A DNA stretch of 64,000 nucleotides from Bacteroidales bacterium (GCA_004553485.1 SFLG01000005.1:1-64000), one strand, 5' to 3'. Shown: positions 7,001 to 15,786, counted from the stretch's first letter. Notes: generated by a model from the sequence alone, not told the origin. Made by a program: numbers and translations.

Positions 7001-8992
7001 ATGAGACTGACCAAACGGATATTTTCACCGCTCGCGCTCACGGCAGCAGCTTTTGCCATAACCTGCACGGCCCTCACCTCGTGCGGCGGCGCCAAGCTCG
7101 CCAAGGCCGATGAGCAGATGGCCCGCGGTGAATATTTCGACGCCTCCAAGACCTATCGCAAGATATACAACAAACTCACCAAACGCGAGGAGCGTCCCCT
7201 GCGCGGCGAGGTGGCCTTCAAGATGGCCGAGTGCCACCGCCACCTCAGCCAGACGGCACGCGCCGCCGCGGCTTACCAGAACGCCATACGCTACCAGTGG
7301 CCCGACTCGACCGAGTACCTCTACCTGGGCCAGATGCTACAGGCCGAGGGCAAATACCGCGAGGCGATGGAGGCTTACGAGCAATACCTCGAGAAAGTTC
7401 CCGGCGACAAGCTTGCCGAGACCGGCCTGGCAGGCTGCCGCATCGCCCTGGCCAAACCCGCCCGCACACGCTACGTCGTGCGCAACGCCAAGCTGTTCAA
7501 CAGCCGCCGCGCCGACTATGCCCCGATGTTCCTCGACAAAGCTTACGACCGCCTCTACTTCACCAGCACTACCGAAAAAGCCAACGGCACCAAGAAATCG
7601 GAGATTACCGGCATGAAGAACGGCGACGTCTACGTGTCGGCCAAGAACGAGCGCGGCGAGTGGCAGCGTCCCGAACCCGTCGAAGGCGAGCTCAACTCGG
7701 ACTTTGACGAAGGCATTGTATCGTTCACCCCCGACGGCCAGACGATGTACCTCACCAAGGCGCGCCGCGAGCCCAGCGCCAACACCGGCGTGGAAATCTA
7801 CACCTCGACACGCAGCGACGCCAAATGGAGCGCCCCCGTCAAGCTGGAGATTACCGCCGACACGCTGTCGAGCTACGGACATCCCGCCGTCAGCCCCGAC
7901 GGCAACTGGCTGTACTTCACCAGCGACATGCCCGGCGGCAGCGGCGGCAAGGACATCTGGCGCATCTCGCTCAAGGAGCGCGCCGGCAGCCTCGAGAACA
8001 TGGGCGACTGGATCAACACTCCCGGCGACGAGATGTTCCCCTACGTGCGCTCCGACTCGGTCCTCTACTTCGCCTCCAACGGCCACGCCGGCTTCGGCGG
8101 CCTCGACCTCTTCCGCGCCGAGCTCAAGCCCGGCGGCGGATGGGCGGTGACCAACATGGGCCAGCCCGTCAACTCGTCGGCCGACGACTTCGGCATCACC
8201 TTCGGCGAGGGCGAGAGCGGCTTCTTCAGCTCGAACCGCGGCGACGCACGCGGCTACGACCACATCTACGCCTTCGAGCTCCCCGACCTGCGCATCAACA
8301 TCAGCGGCTGGGTCCTCGACGCCGACGAGGAGCCCGTGCCCAACGCCGTCATCCGCATCATCGGCAACGACGGCTCCAACCAAAAGACCGTGGCCCGTCC
8401 CGACGGCTCGTTCACCTTCCCCCTCCAGCGCGGCGTAAGCTACGCCATGATGGCCGGCGCCAAGGGCTTCCTCAACGCCCGCCAGGAGTTCACCAGCGAC
8501 ACCGCCGAGGAGGACGCCGAGTACAACATCGACTTCATCCTCGCCTCGGTGACAAAGCCCGTGGTGGTGGAGAATATCTTCTACGACTTTGACCGCGCCG
8601 TGCTGCGCGACGAGTCGAAGAAAGCGCTGGACGAGCTGGCACAGGTGCTCCGCGACAACCCCAACGTCACCATCGAGATGGCCTCGCACACCGACCGCAA
8701 GGGCAGCGATGAGTACAACATCAACCTGTCGTCGCGCCGCGCCCGCTCGGTAATCGACTACCTCATCAGCGTGGGCATCTCCGCCGACCGCCTGCAGAGC
8801 CAGGGCTACGGCGAGTCGCGTCCCAAGACCATCACCAAGAAACTCGCGCGCGAATACCCGCAGTTCAAGGAGGGCGACGTCCTCACCGAAGAGTATATCG
8901 AGGCGCTGTCGCCCGAAGACCAGGAGGCCGCCGACCAGATAAACCGCCGCACCGAGTTCCAGGTGCTGTCGCTCGACTACGGAATGTACTGA
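7001..8992 (+). CDS. porE: PorE-like T9SS outer-membrane lipoprotein (TPR, PD40 propeller, CRD, OmpA)
   Basis: This 663-residue protein has the four-module order known for PorE (P. gingivalis PG1058), a peptidoglycan-anchoring part of the type IX secretion system. The signal peptide ends in LTSC, making Cys28 the lipidated residue. TPR-like helices span about 30-150. PD40/WD40-type blades span about 170-420 (for example SPDGNWLYFTSDMPGG and YFASNGHAGFGGLDLF). A carboxypeptidase-regulatory fold follows at about 425-515. A C-terminal OmpA domain at about 525-663 carries the peptidoglycan-binding pattern SHTDRKGSDEYN and NRRTEF. Length and order fit the family. It leads a tight run with the GSCFA gene, 7 nt downstream. 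Confidence 0.88.
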   Translation: MRLTKRIFSPLALTAAAFAITCTALTSCGGAKLAKADEQMARGEYFDASKTYRKIYNKLTKREERPLRGEVAFKMAECHRHLSQTARAAAAYQNAIRYQWPDSTEYLYLGQMLQAEGKYREAMEAYEQYLEKVPGDKLAETGLAGCRIALAKPARTRYVVRNAKLFNSRRADYAPMFLDKAYDRLYFTSTTEKANGTKKSEITGMKNGDVYVSAKNERGEWQRPEPVEGELNSDFDEGIVSFTPDGQTMYLTKARREPSANTGVEIYTSTRSDAKWSAPVKLEITADTLSSYGHPAVSPDGNWLYFTSDMPGGSGGKDIWRISLKERAGSLENMGDWINTPGDEMFPYVRSDSVLYFASNGHAGFGGLDLFRAELKPGGGWAVTNMGQPVNSSADDFGITFGEGESGFFSSNRGDARGYDHIYAFELPDLRINISGWVLDADEEPVPNAVIRIIGNDGSNQKTVARPDGSFTFPLQRGVSYAMMAGAKGFLNARQEFTSDTAEEDAEYNIDFILASVTKPVVVENIFYDFDRAVLRDESKKALDELAQVLRDNPNVTIEMASHTDRKGSDEYNINLSSRRARSVIDYLISVGISADRLQSQGYGESRPKTITKKLAREYPQFKEGDVLTEEYIEALSPEDQEAADQINRRTEFQVLSLDYGMY

Positions 8993-8999
8993 TACTGAG

Positions 9000-9881
9000 A
9001 TGGACGCTCCTACCTTTCGCACACTCCAGCCCGTACGGCGCAGCTCCCGTCCCATCGGCAGGGACGAGGGCATAGTGCTGTTGGGCTCGTGCTTCAGCGA
9101 CAGCGTGGGCACGCGCCTTGTACGCGACGGCTTCAGGGCATCGGTCAATCCTATGGGAGCGCTGTACAACCCTCTCTCGATTGCCGGGGCTGTGTCGCGC
9201 GCCCTCGGCAGCCGGGCCTACGGCAACGACGACCTGACGACAGTTGACGGGACGTCGCACTGCCTCGACTTCGAGTCGCACCGCCAGGGCCCCGACCCCG
9301 AAGCCCTGCTGACCAAGCTCAACGACGACTTTGGCCGCTTTGCCGACACCCTCGTGGACGCCTCCACCGTCATCCTCACCTTCGGCACGGCCTGGGTATT
9401 CTCGCTGGCCGGCACACGGCACGTGGTGGGCAACTGCCACAAGCTGCCGCAGACCTTCTTCGAGCGTCGCCGCGTCACCGTGGACGAGATTGTCGACACA
9501 TGGCGTCCCCTGCTCACGGCCCTCGCGCCCCGGCGCGTCATCCTCACCGTCAGCCCCGTGCGACACCTTGCCGACGGCCTGCACGGCAACCAGCTCAGCA
9601 AGGCAACCCTGCTGCTGGCGGTGGAACGGCTCTGCAACGAGTGCGGAGCCGAGTATTTCCCTTCATACGAAATAGCCCTCGACGACCTGCGCGACTACCG
9701 CTTCTACGCTGCCGACCTCAAGCACCTCAGCGACACGGCCGTCGACTACATCTACGACATTTTCGGCGAGACATATTTCACCCCCGAGACAATGCGGATG
9801 GCCAAAGAGAGCCGTCGCAGCGCCCTGAGGGCGGCTCACCGTCCCATTTTGACTGACAACAACAATGAAAATCTCTGCTGA
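9000..9881 (+). CDS. GSCFA domain-containing protein
   Basis: This 293-residue protein shows the family signature LLGSCFSDSVGTRL near residues 27-40, with the expected G-S-C-F-(S/A). The family is predicted to have an SGNH-hydrolase-like fold; ILTFGTAWVF, TVSPVRHLADG and LKHLSD resemble the later SGNH blocks. The substrate is unknown. There is no signal peptide, so it is probably cytoplasmic. It lies between porE (7-nt gap) and the murF-alr fusion, which begins 17 nt before its stop, so the three are probably cotranscribed and the last two translationally coupled. GSCFA next to MurF-Alr is, from memory, a recurrent arrangement in Bacteroidales. Confidence 0.85.
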   Translation: MDAPTFRTLQPVRRSSRPIGRDEGIVLLGSCFSDSVGTRLVRDGFRASVNPMGALYNPLSIAGAVSRALGSRAYGNDDLTTVDGTSHCLDFESHRQGPDPEALLTKLNDDFGRFADTLVDASTVILTFGTAWVFSLAGTRHVVGNCHKLPQTFFERRRVTVDEIVDTWRPLLTALAPRRVILTVSPVRHLADGLHGNQLSKATLLLAVERLCNECGAEYFPSYEIALDDLRDYRFYAADLKHLSDTAVDYIYDIFGETYFTPETMRMAKESRRSALRAAHRPILTDNNNENLC

Positions 9882-12216
9882 AAAACTTTGCGAAATCATC
9901 GGCGTACCCTTCGTCGGCAACGAGGAGATGCGCGCCACGCAAGTTTCGATACCGCTCACCGACTCGCGCACGCTGACGCGCTGCGCCGAGACGGTTTTCT
10001 TTGCCATCCGCACCGAGACCGGCGACGGCCACAACTACATCGGCGACATGTACGCCAAAGGCGTCCGCGTCTTTGTCTGCGACCTGTCGCGTGTCGGCTC
10101 TCCCGCCGCCGACGCCGTATGGATCGGCACCCCCGACCCTCTCGCCGCCCTCGCCGCCGTCGCCGCGTACATCCGCAGCCTGCTCACCTGTCCGGTCATC
10201 GGCATCACGGGCAGCGTCGGCAAGACCGTGGTAAAGGAGATGCTCAACGCCGCCATCGCCCCCTGGCTCAACGTCGCCCGCAGCCCCCGCAGCTGGAACT
10301 CGCAGGTGGGCGTGCCCATGTCGCTGTGGCAGGTGCGCCCCGACACGCAGGTGGCCGTCTTCGAGGCCGGCATTTCGCGGTCCGGCGAGATGGAGAGTCT
10401 GCAGAAAATCATCAAACCCGAAATCGGCGTCTTCACCGTCCTCACCGACGAGCACGACCGCGGCTTTGCCTCGCGCCGCGAAAAGATGGAGCAGAAGGCC
10501 CTGTTGTTCAAGGACTGCCGCAGCATCTACTACATCGGCGGCGACGCCCTTGTGGAGGACGTGCTGAAGGTGTCGTGTCCGCAGGCTTCCCTGCATCCCT
10601 GCGACGACTACCGGTCGCTGTGCCGGGCCGTGGCGGCCGAGGTGGGCGTAGAGCTCCCCGCCGACGTTAAGCTGCCCGAATATTCGTCGCGAATAGACAT
10701 CTACGACTCGCCCGAGGGACTGATGGCAGCAATGGACCGCTGCTCGTGCGACCTCACCACAATTGCCACCGGACTGGACGTGTTGCGGCGCCGGCGTCCC
10801 GAAGGGATGTCGCTGTCGGCGGTCCTGGGCGACCCGATTTGCCGTCCCGATGACGAAGAGGACGTCTGCGCGCGCCTGGCCGAGCTGCTGCGCGACTACG
10901 GGGTGACCTCGCTGGTCACCGCCGGCCCGATGCTCGAGCGGCACGCGTCGCTGTTCCCCTCCGGCATCACCGTGCGCTCCTTTGCCACCCCCGCCGAGGT
11001 GACAGCGCGCCTCGATGCCGGCTCGTTCTTCAACCACGCCCTGTATATCAACGGCACCGACAAGCCGGCCTTCGCCGCCATCTACTCGTGGCTGGCCGCA
11101 CGCCGCAATGTCACGCGTCTCGAAATCAGTCTGGACGCCCTCACCCACAACTACCGCCACTACCGCTCGCTGCTACCCCCGCAGACGGGCATAATAGGCA
11201 TGGTGAAGGCCGACGCCTACGGCTGCGGGTCGCTTGAGGTGGCACGCACTCTGCAGGACGCCGGAGCGGACATGGTGGCCGTAGCCGTCGTCGACGAGGG
11301 CGTGGCACTGCGCAACGGCGGTGTGTCGCTGCCGGTGATGGTGCTCGACCCGTGGTGCGAGAATATGCAGGCCATCTTTGCCTGCCGGCTGCAGCCCACA
11401 CTGATCGGGCTGGACGAACAGCTGCTTGTAATGCTCGAGGATGCCGCCACCGCCCAGGGTGTCGACACCATCGAGGTGCACGTCAAACTCGACACCGGCA
11501 TGCACCGCGTGGGACTGTCCGAGGACGAGCTGGAAGCCTTTGCCGAGATGATGGCACGCCATCCCCGCTTCCGCGCCGTCACCACCTTCAGCCACCTCGC
11601 CACCGCCGACTGCCCCGACCTGGAGGACTACACACAGGGCCAGCTCGACCGCTTTGCCCGCATGAGCGAGCGCCTGCAGCATCTGTTGGGCTACCGCGTG
11701 CGCCGTCACCTGCTCAACACGGCCGGCATTTCGCGCTTCGGCAAATCTACCGTCTACGACCTCGCACGTCTGGGCATCGGCCTCTACGGCATATCGCCCC
11801 TCGACGAGGCCGACCGCGCTGCCCTGCGCCCCGTCGCCCGACTTGTCACACGCATCATCGCCCGTCGCAGCTACGACGCCAACACCTCGATAGGCTACGG
11901 CTGCCACGGCCGCACATACCGCCCGTCGGTGATAGGCACCATCCCCATCGGCTACGCCGACGGCATAGACCGGCGCCTTGGCAACGGCGGCATGTCAGTG
12001 CTGGTGAACGGGAAGCTATGCCCCACCATCGGCAACATTTGCATGGACCTGTGCATGATAGACATCACCGACTGCCCCGACATCGGCGACGGCACGGTGG
12101 AGATTTTCGGCCCCGCCGCCCCCATCGAGCGCCTCAGCACCACCCTCGGCACCATCCCCTACGAAATCATCGCCCGCATCTCCCCCCGCGTCAAACGCGT
12201 CTACTTCAGGGACTGA
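9865..12216 (+). CDS. MurF-alanine racemase fusion, with a divergent MurF half
   Basis: This 783-residue protein combines a UDP-MurNAc-tripeptide:D-Ala-D-Ala ligase (MurF) half, about residues 1-405, with a complete PLP alanine racemase, about 412-783. The racemase half is intact: the PLP lysine is K448 in MVKADAYGCG, and HVKLDTGMHRVG, GYADGIDRR and GNICMDLCMIDIT are all present. The MurF half keeps DSRTL and the P-loop (GITGSVGKT, 113-121) but departs from the family elsewhere. The usual TNIGxAH is TVLTDEH (191-197). The substrate motif NDSYN is replaced by MDRCS (290-294). The middle is shorter than I recall for Bacteroides homologues. Ligase activity is therefore uncertain. It would make D-Ala and attach D-Ala-D-Ala to the peptidoglycan precursor in the cytoplasm. 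Confidence 0.88.
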   Translation: MKISAEKLCEIIGVPFVGNEEMRATQVSIPLTDSRTLTRCAETVFFAIRTETGDGHNYIGDMYAKGVRVFVCDLSRVGSPAADAVWIGTPDPLAALAAVAAYIRSLLTCPVIGITGSVGKTVVKEMLNAAIAPWLNVARSPRSWNSQVGVPMSLWQVRPDTQVAVFEAGISRSGEMESLQKIIKPEIGVFTVLTDEHDRGFASRREKMEQKALLFKDCRSIYYIGGDALVEDVLKVSCPQASLHPCDDYRSLCRAVAAEVGVELPADVKLPEYSSRIDIYDSPEGLMAAMDRCSCDLTTIATGLDVLRRRRPEGMSLSAVLGDPICRPDDEEDVCARLAELLRDYGVTSLVTAGPMLERHASLFPSGITVRSFATPAEVTARLDAGSFFNHALYINGTDKPAFAAIYSWLAARRNVTRLEISLDALTHNYRHYRSLLPPQTGIIGMVKADAYGCGSLEVARTLQDAGADMVAVAVVDEGVALRNGGVSLPVMVLDPWCENMQAIFACRLQPTLIGLDEQLLVMLEDAATAQGVDTIEVHVKLDTGMHRVGLSEDELEAFAEMMARHPRFRAVTTFSHLATADCPDLEDYTQGQLDRFARMSERLQHLLGYRVRRHLLNTAGISRFGKSTVYDLARLGIGLYGISPLDEADRAALRPVARLVTRIIARRSYDANTSIGYGCHGRTYRPSVIGTIPIGYADGIDRRLGNGGMSVLVNGKLCPTIGNICMDLCMIDITDCPDIGDGTVEIFGPAAPIERLSTTLGTIPYEIIARISPRVKRVYFRD

Positions 12217-12230
12217 AAAGCCGAGCATCA

Positions 12231-12248
12231 GACATATAAGACGTATAA
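12231..12248. repeat. 9-bp tandem repeat after murF-alr
   Basis: GACATATAA and GACGTATAA stand head to tail 14 nt after the murF-alr stop codon. This is one of several 9-bp-period repeats at gene 3' ends in this window. Confidence 0.5.
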
Positions 12249-12276
12249 GTCACTTTCGGCTCTCAGCAAAAAACTA

Positions 12277-12319
12277 CCGGGAGGCAGACACCCACAACTT
12301 GGGTTTGTCTGCCTCCCGG
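12277..12319. terminator. Strong bidirectional terminator
   Basis: A 13-bp GC-rich stem (CCGGGAGGCAGAC at 12277-12289 with GTCTGCCTCCCGG at 12307-12319) lies between convergent murF-alr and the OmpA lipoprotein gene. An A-run precedes it and GGTTTAT follows. Confidence 0.75.
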
Positions 12320-12347
12320 CGGTTTATAGTCTGTCAGCGGATGTGAC

Positions 12348-13064
12348 TCAGAGCATTGCCTGCTGCTGGGCCTGCTGCTGGGCTTCCTTAATCATCTGCT
12401 CGTCGGCGGTGATGTAGATTTCGACGCGACGGTTGAGGGCGCGGCCCTCGGCGGTGTCGTTGCTGGCGACATAGTCGGCCATGGGCACGCCAGTGGCGGT
12501 CAGACGGTTAGCTGCCACGCCGCAGTTGATGAGGTAGTTGCGGACGGCGTTTGCACGCTGGTTCGACAGTGTAGTGTTTACCTGCATCGAGCCGGTGTTG
12601 TCGGTGTAGCCGAAAATCTGCACGTCGGTGCCGGGGTTCTGGATGAGGTTGACGGCAAACTTGGTGAGGTCGGCCTGTGCGCTGGGGTTGAGGTTGTACT
12701 TGCCGGTGGGGAAGAGGATGCCGCCGTCAAAGGTAATCTTGATGGCCTGCAGACCATTCTTGTCGGTAGTCTGCTCCACCTTGGCCTGCTGGGCCAGCTG
12801 GGCCTCGAGCTCCTTCTGCTGTTTGTCCATCTTGCGGCCGATGAGTGCGCCTGCACCGCTACCTACTGCGGCACCTATGGCAGCGCCGATGCCGGCACCT
12901 TTGCCACCACCGATGAGGGCGCCGATACCGGCACCGAGGCCTGCTCCGCCGCCACCGCCGATGAGGGCGCCTTTGCCGGTGTTTGTCATTGAATTACAGG
13001 CGGTCTCGCCCAAAAGCAGTGCTCCGGCAAGCAGAGCGACGCATGCTGTCTTGATAACTTTCAT
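12348..13064 (-). CDS. OmpA-family lipoprotein with glycine-zipper region
   Basis: This 238-residue protein has a signal peptide with lipobox GETAC (lipid on Cys23). Residues about 33-77 are a glycine zipper (repeats such as GALIGGGGGAGLGAGIG), typical of membrane-inserting or oligomerising segments. A short coiled coil follows at about 78-95 (KMDKQQKELEAQLAQQ). The OmpA C-terminal domain at about 110-228 has FGYTDNTGSMQVN, LSNQRANAVRNYL and RALNRRVEIYI, the peptidoglycan-binding pattern of YiaD-like lipoproteins. It likely tethers the outer membrane to peptidoglycan. The tail is Gln/Ala rich. A minus-strand TAAATTTG (13205-13212) is a candidate promoter. Confidence 0.88.
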   Translation of the reverse strand: MKVIKTACVALLAGALLLGETACNSMTNTGKGALIGGGGGAGLGAGIGALIGGGKGAGIGAAIGAAVGSGAGALIGRKMDKQQKELEAQLAQQAKVEQTTDKNGLQAIKITFDGGILFPTGKYNLNPSAQADLTKFAVNLIQNPGTDVQIFGYTDNTGSMQVNTTLSNQRANAVRNYLINCGVAANRLTATGVPMADYVASNDTAEGRALNRRVEIYITADEQMIKEAQQQAQQQAML

Positions 13065-13359
13065 ATTCAGTGTATTTATGTTAATAATAAAACTTGTTTT
13101 CAGGGTTATCTGATGCGAAAGCCATGGTAAGGCCCTGTCGGCGTCCGCCTCAACACGGGAGAGGACAAACCCTATAATGATAGGTGTCGGTCCTTACTGC
13201 TTTGCAAATTTAAACAAAAATTCGAAATGTAGTGTTCCAGCTCTGAGGAAAAAATAGTATATTTGCAACAGAATTTAACAAACCGGCTTACTTACCCGAC
13301 CCTATCCACACAGTCAGCGCGGCCTTCAGAGCCGCTTTCAGCCGAAAATTCAAGATATT
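13065..13359. other. Divergent promoter region
   Basis: No gene is seen. Minus-strand TAAATTTG (CAAATTTA on + at 13205-13212) fits the OmpA lipoprotein, and + strand TATATTTG at 13258-13265 fits the EamA gene 95 nt downstream. Confidence 0.45.
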
Positions 13360-14313
13360 ATGCAGACACCGTCAAGACCTTCAAACGACATATTGCAGAC
13401 CAAGTCACGCTCCGATAATTTTGTAGTGCATCTGGCGGCATTCTGTTGCGTGTCGATGTGGGGTCTGTCGTTTGTATCAACAAAGGTTCTGCTCGACGAA
13501 GGCCTGGGCACGGTCGAAATCTATATCTACCGCTTTACCATCGCCTACGTGCTGATGCTGTTGTTCTCGCACAGCCGCATAATGGCCCAGACGGGTCGCG
13601 ACGAGCTAATGTTCGCCCTGTGCGGCTTCTGCGCCGGCGCCCTCTACTTCATCGCCGAAAACACGGCGCTGCAGTACACCCTCACCACCAACGTATCGCT
13701 GCTGACATCCATTTCGCCTATCTTGACGGCGCTGTTGGCCGGATTTATCTACCCCAACGAAAAGCCGGGCAAGGGACTGCTGATGGGCTCGATGGTGGCG
13801 TTCGTAGGTGTGGCGATGGTGATTTTCAACGCCTCGGCGACACTCGAGATACGGCCCCTGGGCGACCTGCTGGCTCTCGGCGCCTGCTTCAGCTGGGCGG
13901 TCTACAGCCTTATCCTGCGACGTCTCAGCGCCAACTACGACGTCCTCTTCATCACACGCAAAACCTTTTTCTACGGCATCATAACCTCGCTGCCGTTCCT
14001 GCTGCTCGAGCCGGAGATACACAACCCGCTGACCGAGCTGTGCAACCCGCGTGTGCTGTGCAACGTGCTCTTCCTGGCCATTGGAGCCTCGCTGGTGTCG
14101 TACCTGCTGTGGTCGCTGGCCGTGAAAAAGCTCGGAGCGGTAAAAGCCAACAATTACATGTACTTCCAACCTGTGGTGACAATGATTGCCGCGGCAATAA
14201 TCATCGGCGAGCCTATTACCCCCATCGGCGTCCTCGGCTGCGTCACCATCATCTTCGGCCTGTGGCTCGGCGACTGGCTGACCCGCCGCCGTGCCATGAA
14301 GCTCCATCGCTGA
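13360..14313 (+). CDS. EamA/DMT superfamily transporter
   Basis: This 317-residue inner-membrane protein has ten hydrophobic segments arranged as two EamA repeats (about residues 25-150 and 165-305), the usual drug/metabolite transporter layout. The first repeat begins CVSMWGLSFVSTKVLLDEG and the second ends GVLGCVTIIFGLWLGDWL. The pattern SLLTSISPILTALLAG is typical of helix 3-4 in the family. The substrate cannot be told from the sequence. It stands alone, with a TATATTTG promoter element upstream and a repeat-rich 3' flank. Confidence 0.85.
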   Translation: MQTPSRPSNDILQTKSRSDNFVVHLAAFCCVSMWGLSFVSTKVLLDEGLGTVEIYIYRFTIAYVLMLLFSHSRIMAQTGRDELMFALCGFCAGALYFIAENTALQYTLTTNVSLLTSISPILTALLAGFIYPNEKPGKGLLMGSMVAFVGVAMVIFNASATLEIRPLGDLLALGACFSWAVYSLILRRLSANYDVLFITRKTFFYGIITSLPFLLLEPEIHNPLTELCNPRVLCNVLFLAIGASLVSYLLWSLAVKKLGAVKANNYMYFQPVVTMIAAAIIIGEPITPIGVLGCVTIIFGLWLGDWLTRRRAMKLHR

Positions 14314-14335
14314 GGCCGCGGCTCCCCTTTTTCCA

Positions 14336-14404
14336 CCCTTACCGTTTCTACCTTGGCCCTTTTCCGCCATGGCCATTTCTGCCCTTACCGTTTCTGCCTT
14401 GGCC
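14336..14404. repeat. 46-bp-spaced direct repeat in a C/T-rich 3' flank
   Basis: CCCTTACCGTTTCTACCTTG at 14336-14355 recurs with one change (CTG for CTA) at 14382-14401, each extended by GCC. The intervening sequence is made of similar CCnTTTC units of about 9 bp. It lies 22 nt after the EamA stop codon. Confidence 0.5.
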
Positions 14405-14415
14405 GTCTCTCCCGG

Positions 14416-14808
14416 TCAAATTCCCAAAGCGGCCCTCATACGCATTACGGCGTAGCGCTGTAACGGCGTGGCATCCGCTGACGCCTCCAGGCGCGCGGCG
14501 GCGGCAGCCGAGCACGGGCAGCGGCGCAACAACGCGTTGCACAGGATGTCGGCCTCCTCACGGCTCATAACCTCGCTCAACATCTCGCGCGTGCTCACGT
14601 TGTCGCGCAACAGGGCCGACAGGCCGTCGTTGACTCCTATCCCGCGCGCTATGGCCTTGAGGTCGACCACCGACAGGCCGAAGATGATGCGGTGGGGAAG
14701 TCCCGCATGGCGCAGTGTGTCGGCCACGATGCCGTTGCGGAGGGCAAAGAACTGTCGTTTTACCGTCTGCATCTCATTAAACTCGGGTGTGCGCTCCTGT
14801 TTGTCCAT
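14416..14808 (-). CDS. Short DNA-alkylation-repair-like (HEAT) protein
   Basis: This 130-residue protein resembles small Bacteroidales proteins related to DNA alkylation repair HEAT proteins: KRQFFALRNGIVADTLRHAG, then HRIIFGLSVVDLKAIARG and EEADILCNALLRRCP. From memory, homologues carry a further helical stretch between the STRE and EADxLC motifs; here the two are separated by only about ten residues, so an in-frame deletion is possible. Catalytic residues for alkyl-base excision are not recognisable. The assignment is tentative. Confidence 0.55.
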   Translation of the reverse strand: MDKQERTPEFNEMQTVKRQFFALRNGIVADTLRHAGLPHRIIFGLSVVDLKAIARGIGVNDGLSALLRDNVSTREMLSEVMSREEADILCNALLRRCPCSAAAAARLEASADATPLQRYAVMRMRAALGI

Positions 14809-14933
14809 ATCTTATTCTGTTATGTCGCTTTTTGTTATGACGCTGCAAATTTACGACATTTGCGCGAACCGACACCCCGCCGCCAACGTTTTTGCAATAA
14901 GAAAACTTCTTTTTTGGAAACAACTTATTGAAA

Positions 14934-14967
14934 GACAGCCGGAGCGGCTAAGGCCGCTTCGGCTGTC
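14934..14967. terminator. Terminator-like hairpin
   Basis: ACAGCCG and CGGCTGT enclose AGCGGC and GCCGCT, giving a stem of about 13 bp with small bulges. It probably ends the minus-strand rubrerythrin transcript, although the flanking T-run is poor. Confidence 0.55.
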
Positions 14968-14974
14968 TGTAAGG

Positions 14975-15018
14975 TTATCCCGCGAGCTCGCGGGATAACG
15001 GTCGCGAGCTCGCGGGTA
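14975..15018. repeat. 24-bp perfect palindrome with a partial second copy
   Basis: TTATCCCGCGAG followed by its exact reverse complement occupies 14975-14998. GCGAGCTCGCGGGTAA repeats at about 15003-15018. It lies just after the rubrerythrin stop codon and could be a protein-binding site, a hairpin or a small repetitive element. Confidence 0.6.
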
Positions 15019-15034
15019 AGGGTTCTTCTGTTGT

Positions 15035-15646
15035 TTACTTGGGGTCGGCGGGGGCGTAGCCGTCGTCGAGGGCGATGTAGTGCTTGTACTGGTGGTTGCA
15101 GGCGGGGCACTTTTCGGGAGGAGTGAGGCCAACCGCTTCGTAACCACAGACGATGCACTTCCAGGTAACGGGTTTGTCGCGTTTCCAAAGGGTGCCGTTC
15201 TCGATGTGATTAAGCATGCGCTGGAAGCGGTCGTAGTGGCTCTTCTCAACGGAGGCGATGGCACGGAAGTGCGAGGCGATGTCGTCAAAGCCTTCTTTCT
15301 CGGCTACTGCGGCAGCCTTGGCGTAGAACTCGTAGCCGCCGACGCTCTCTTCCTTCATGGCCAGCTTCAGGTTGTCCACGGTTGTGCCCAGGTAACCGGC
15401 ATCAACGTCTACATCGACGGTGACGGGAACGCTGTCAAGGTAGCCGAGGAATACCTTGGCGTGACGGAATTCGTTTGCGGCGCTCTCAAGGAAAACCTGC
15501 TGTACGGGGAAATACTCCTCGTCTTCAGCTTTCCAGGCGTAGAATGTGTAACGTGCGTATGCCTGTGACTCGGCAAGATAAGACTGACACAGCCATTTCT
15601 CGGTCTCTGTGCCCTTCACGCATTTGTTAACAACTTTGGTGTCCAT
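15035..15646 (-). CDS. rbr: Rubrerythrin
   Basis: This 203-residue protein has an N-terminal ferritin-like di-iron domain (about 1-150) with ExxH-type ligands in AESQAYARY, ESAANEFRHAKVF and ASVEKSHYDRF. A C-terminal rubredoxin-like domain has two CxxC pairs (CIVC and CPAC, about residues 167 and 184). Rubrerythrin reduces hydrogen peroxide to water in anaerobes using NAD(P)H-linked rubredoxin-type donors. Length and domain order are normal, and all metal ligands appear present. It is monocistronic and cytoplasmic; peroxide-responsive control is common for the family, but no operator was identified here. Confidence 0.93.
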   Translation of the reverse strand: MDTKVVNKCVKGTETEKWLCQSYLAESQAYARYTFYAWKAEDEEYFPVQQVFLESAANEFRHAKVFLGYLDSVPVTVDVDVDAGYLGTTVDNLKLAMKEESVGGYEFYAKAAAVAEKEGFDDIASHFRAIASVEKSHYDRFQRMLNHIENGTLWKRDKPVTWKCIVCGYEAVGLTPPEKCPACNHQYKHYIALDDGYAPADPK

Positions 15647-15786
15647 AATGAGTATTTATTAATGAGGTTTTTTAGTAGATGACAAAATTGAGTTTTGTCG
15701 GTTATATTTCTGATTTTTAATTATTTACATCTTGCGAAAGGCCCTAAAACTTAGTAACTTTAAAGAAAAGTTTAGCCGCTTTTTCC

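Noticed and set aside
7337..9169. Long minus-strand open frame (610 codons) opposite porE
   Set aside because: It is the antisense shadow of a GC-rich gene; the translation is low-complexity Val/Ala/Gly/Glu sequence with no domain, while the + strand protein is a recognisable PorE.
13446..14570. 374-codon + strand frame overlapping the EamA gene
   Set aside because: Out-of-frame shadow rich in Arg/Pro/His; the EamA frame has ten hydrophobic helices and a normal start.
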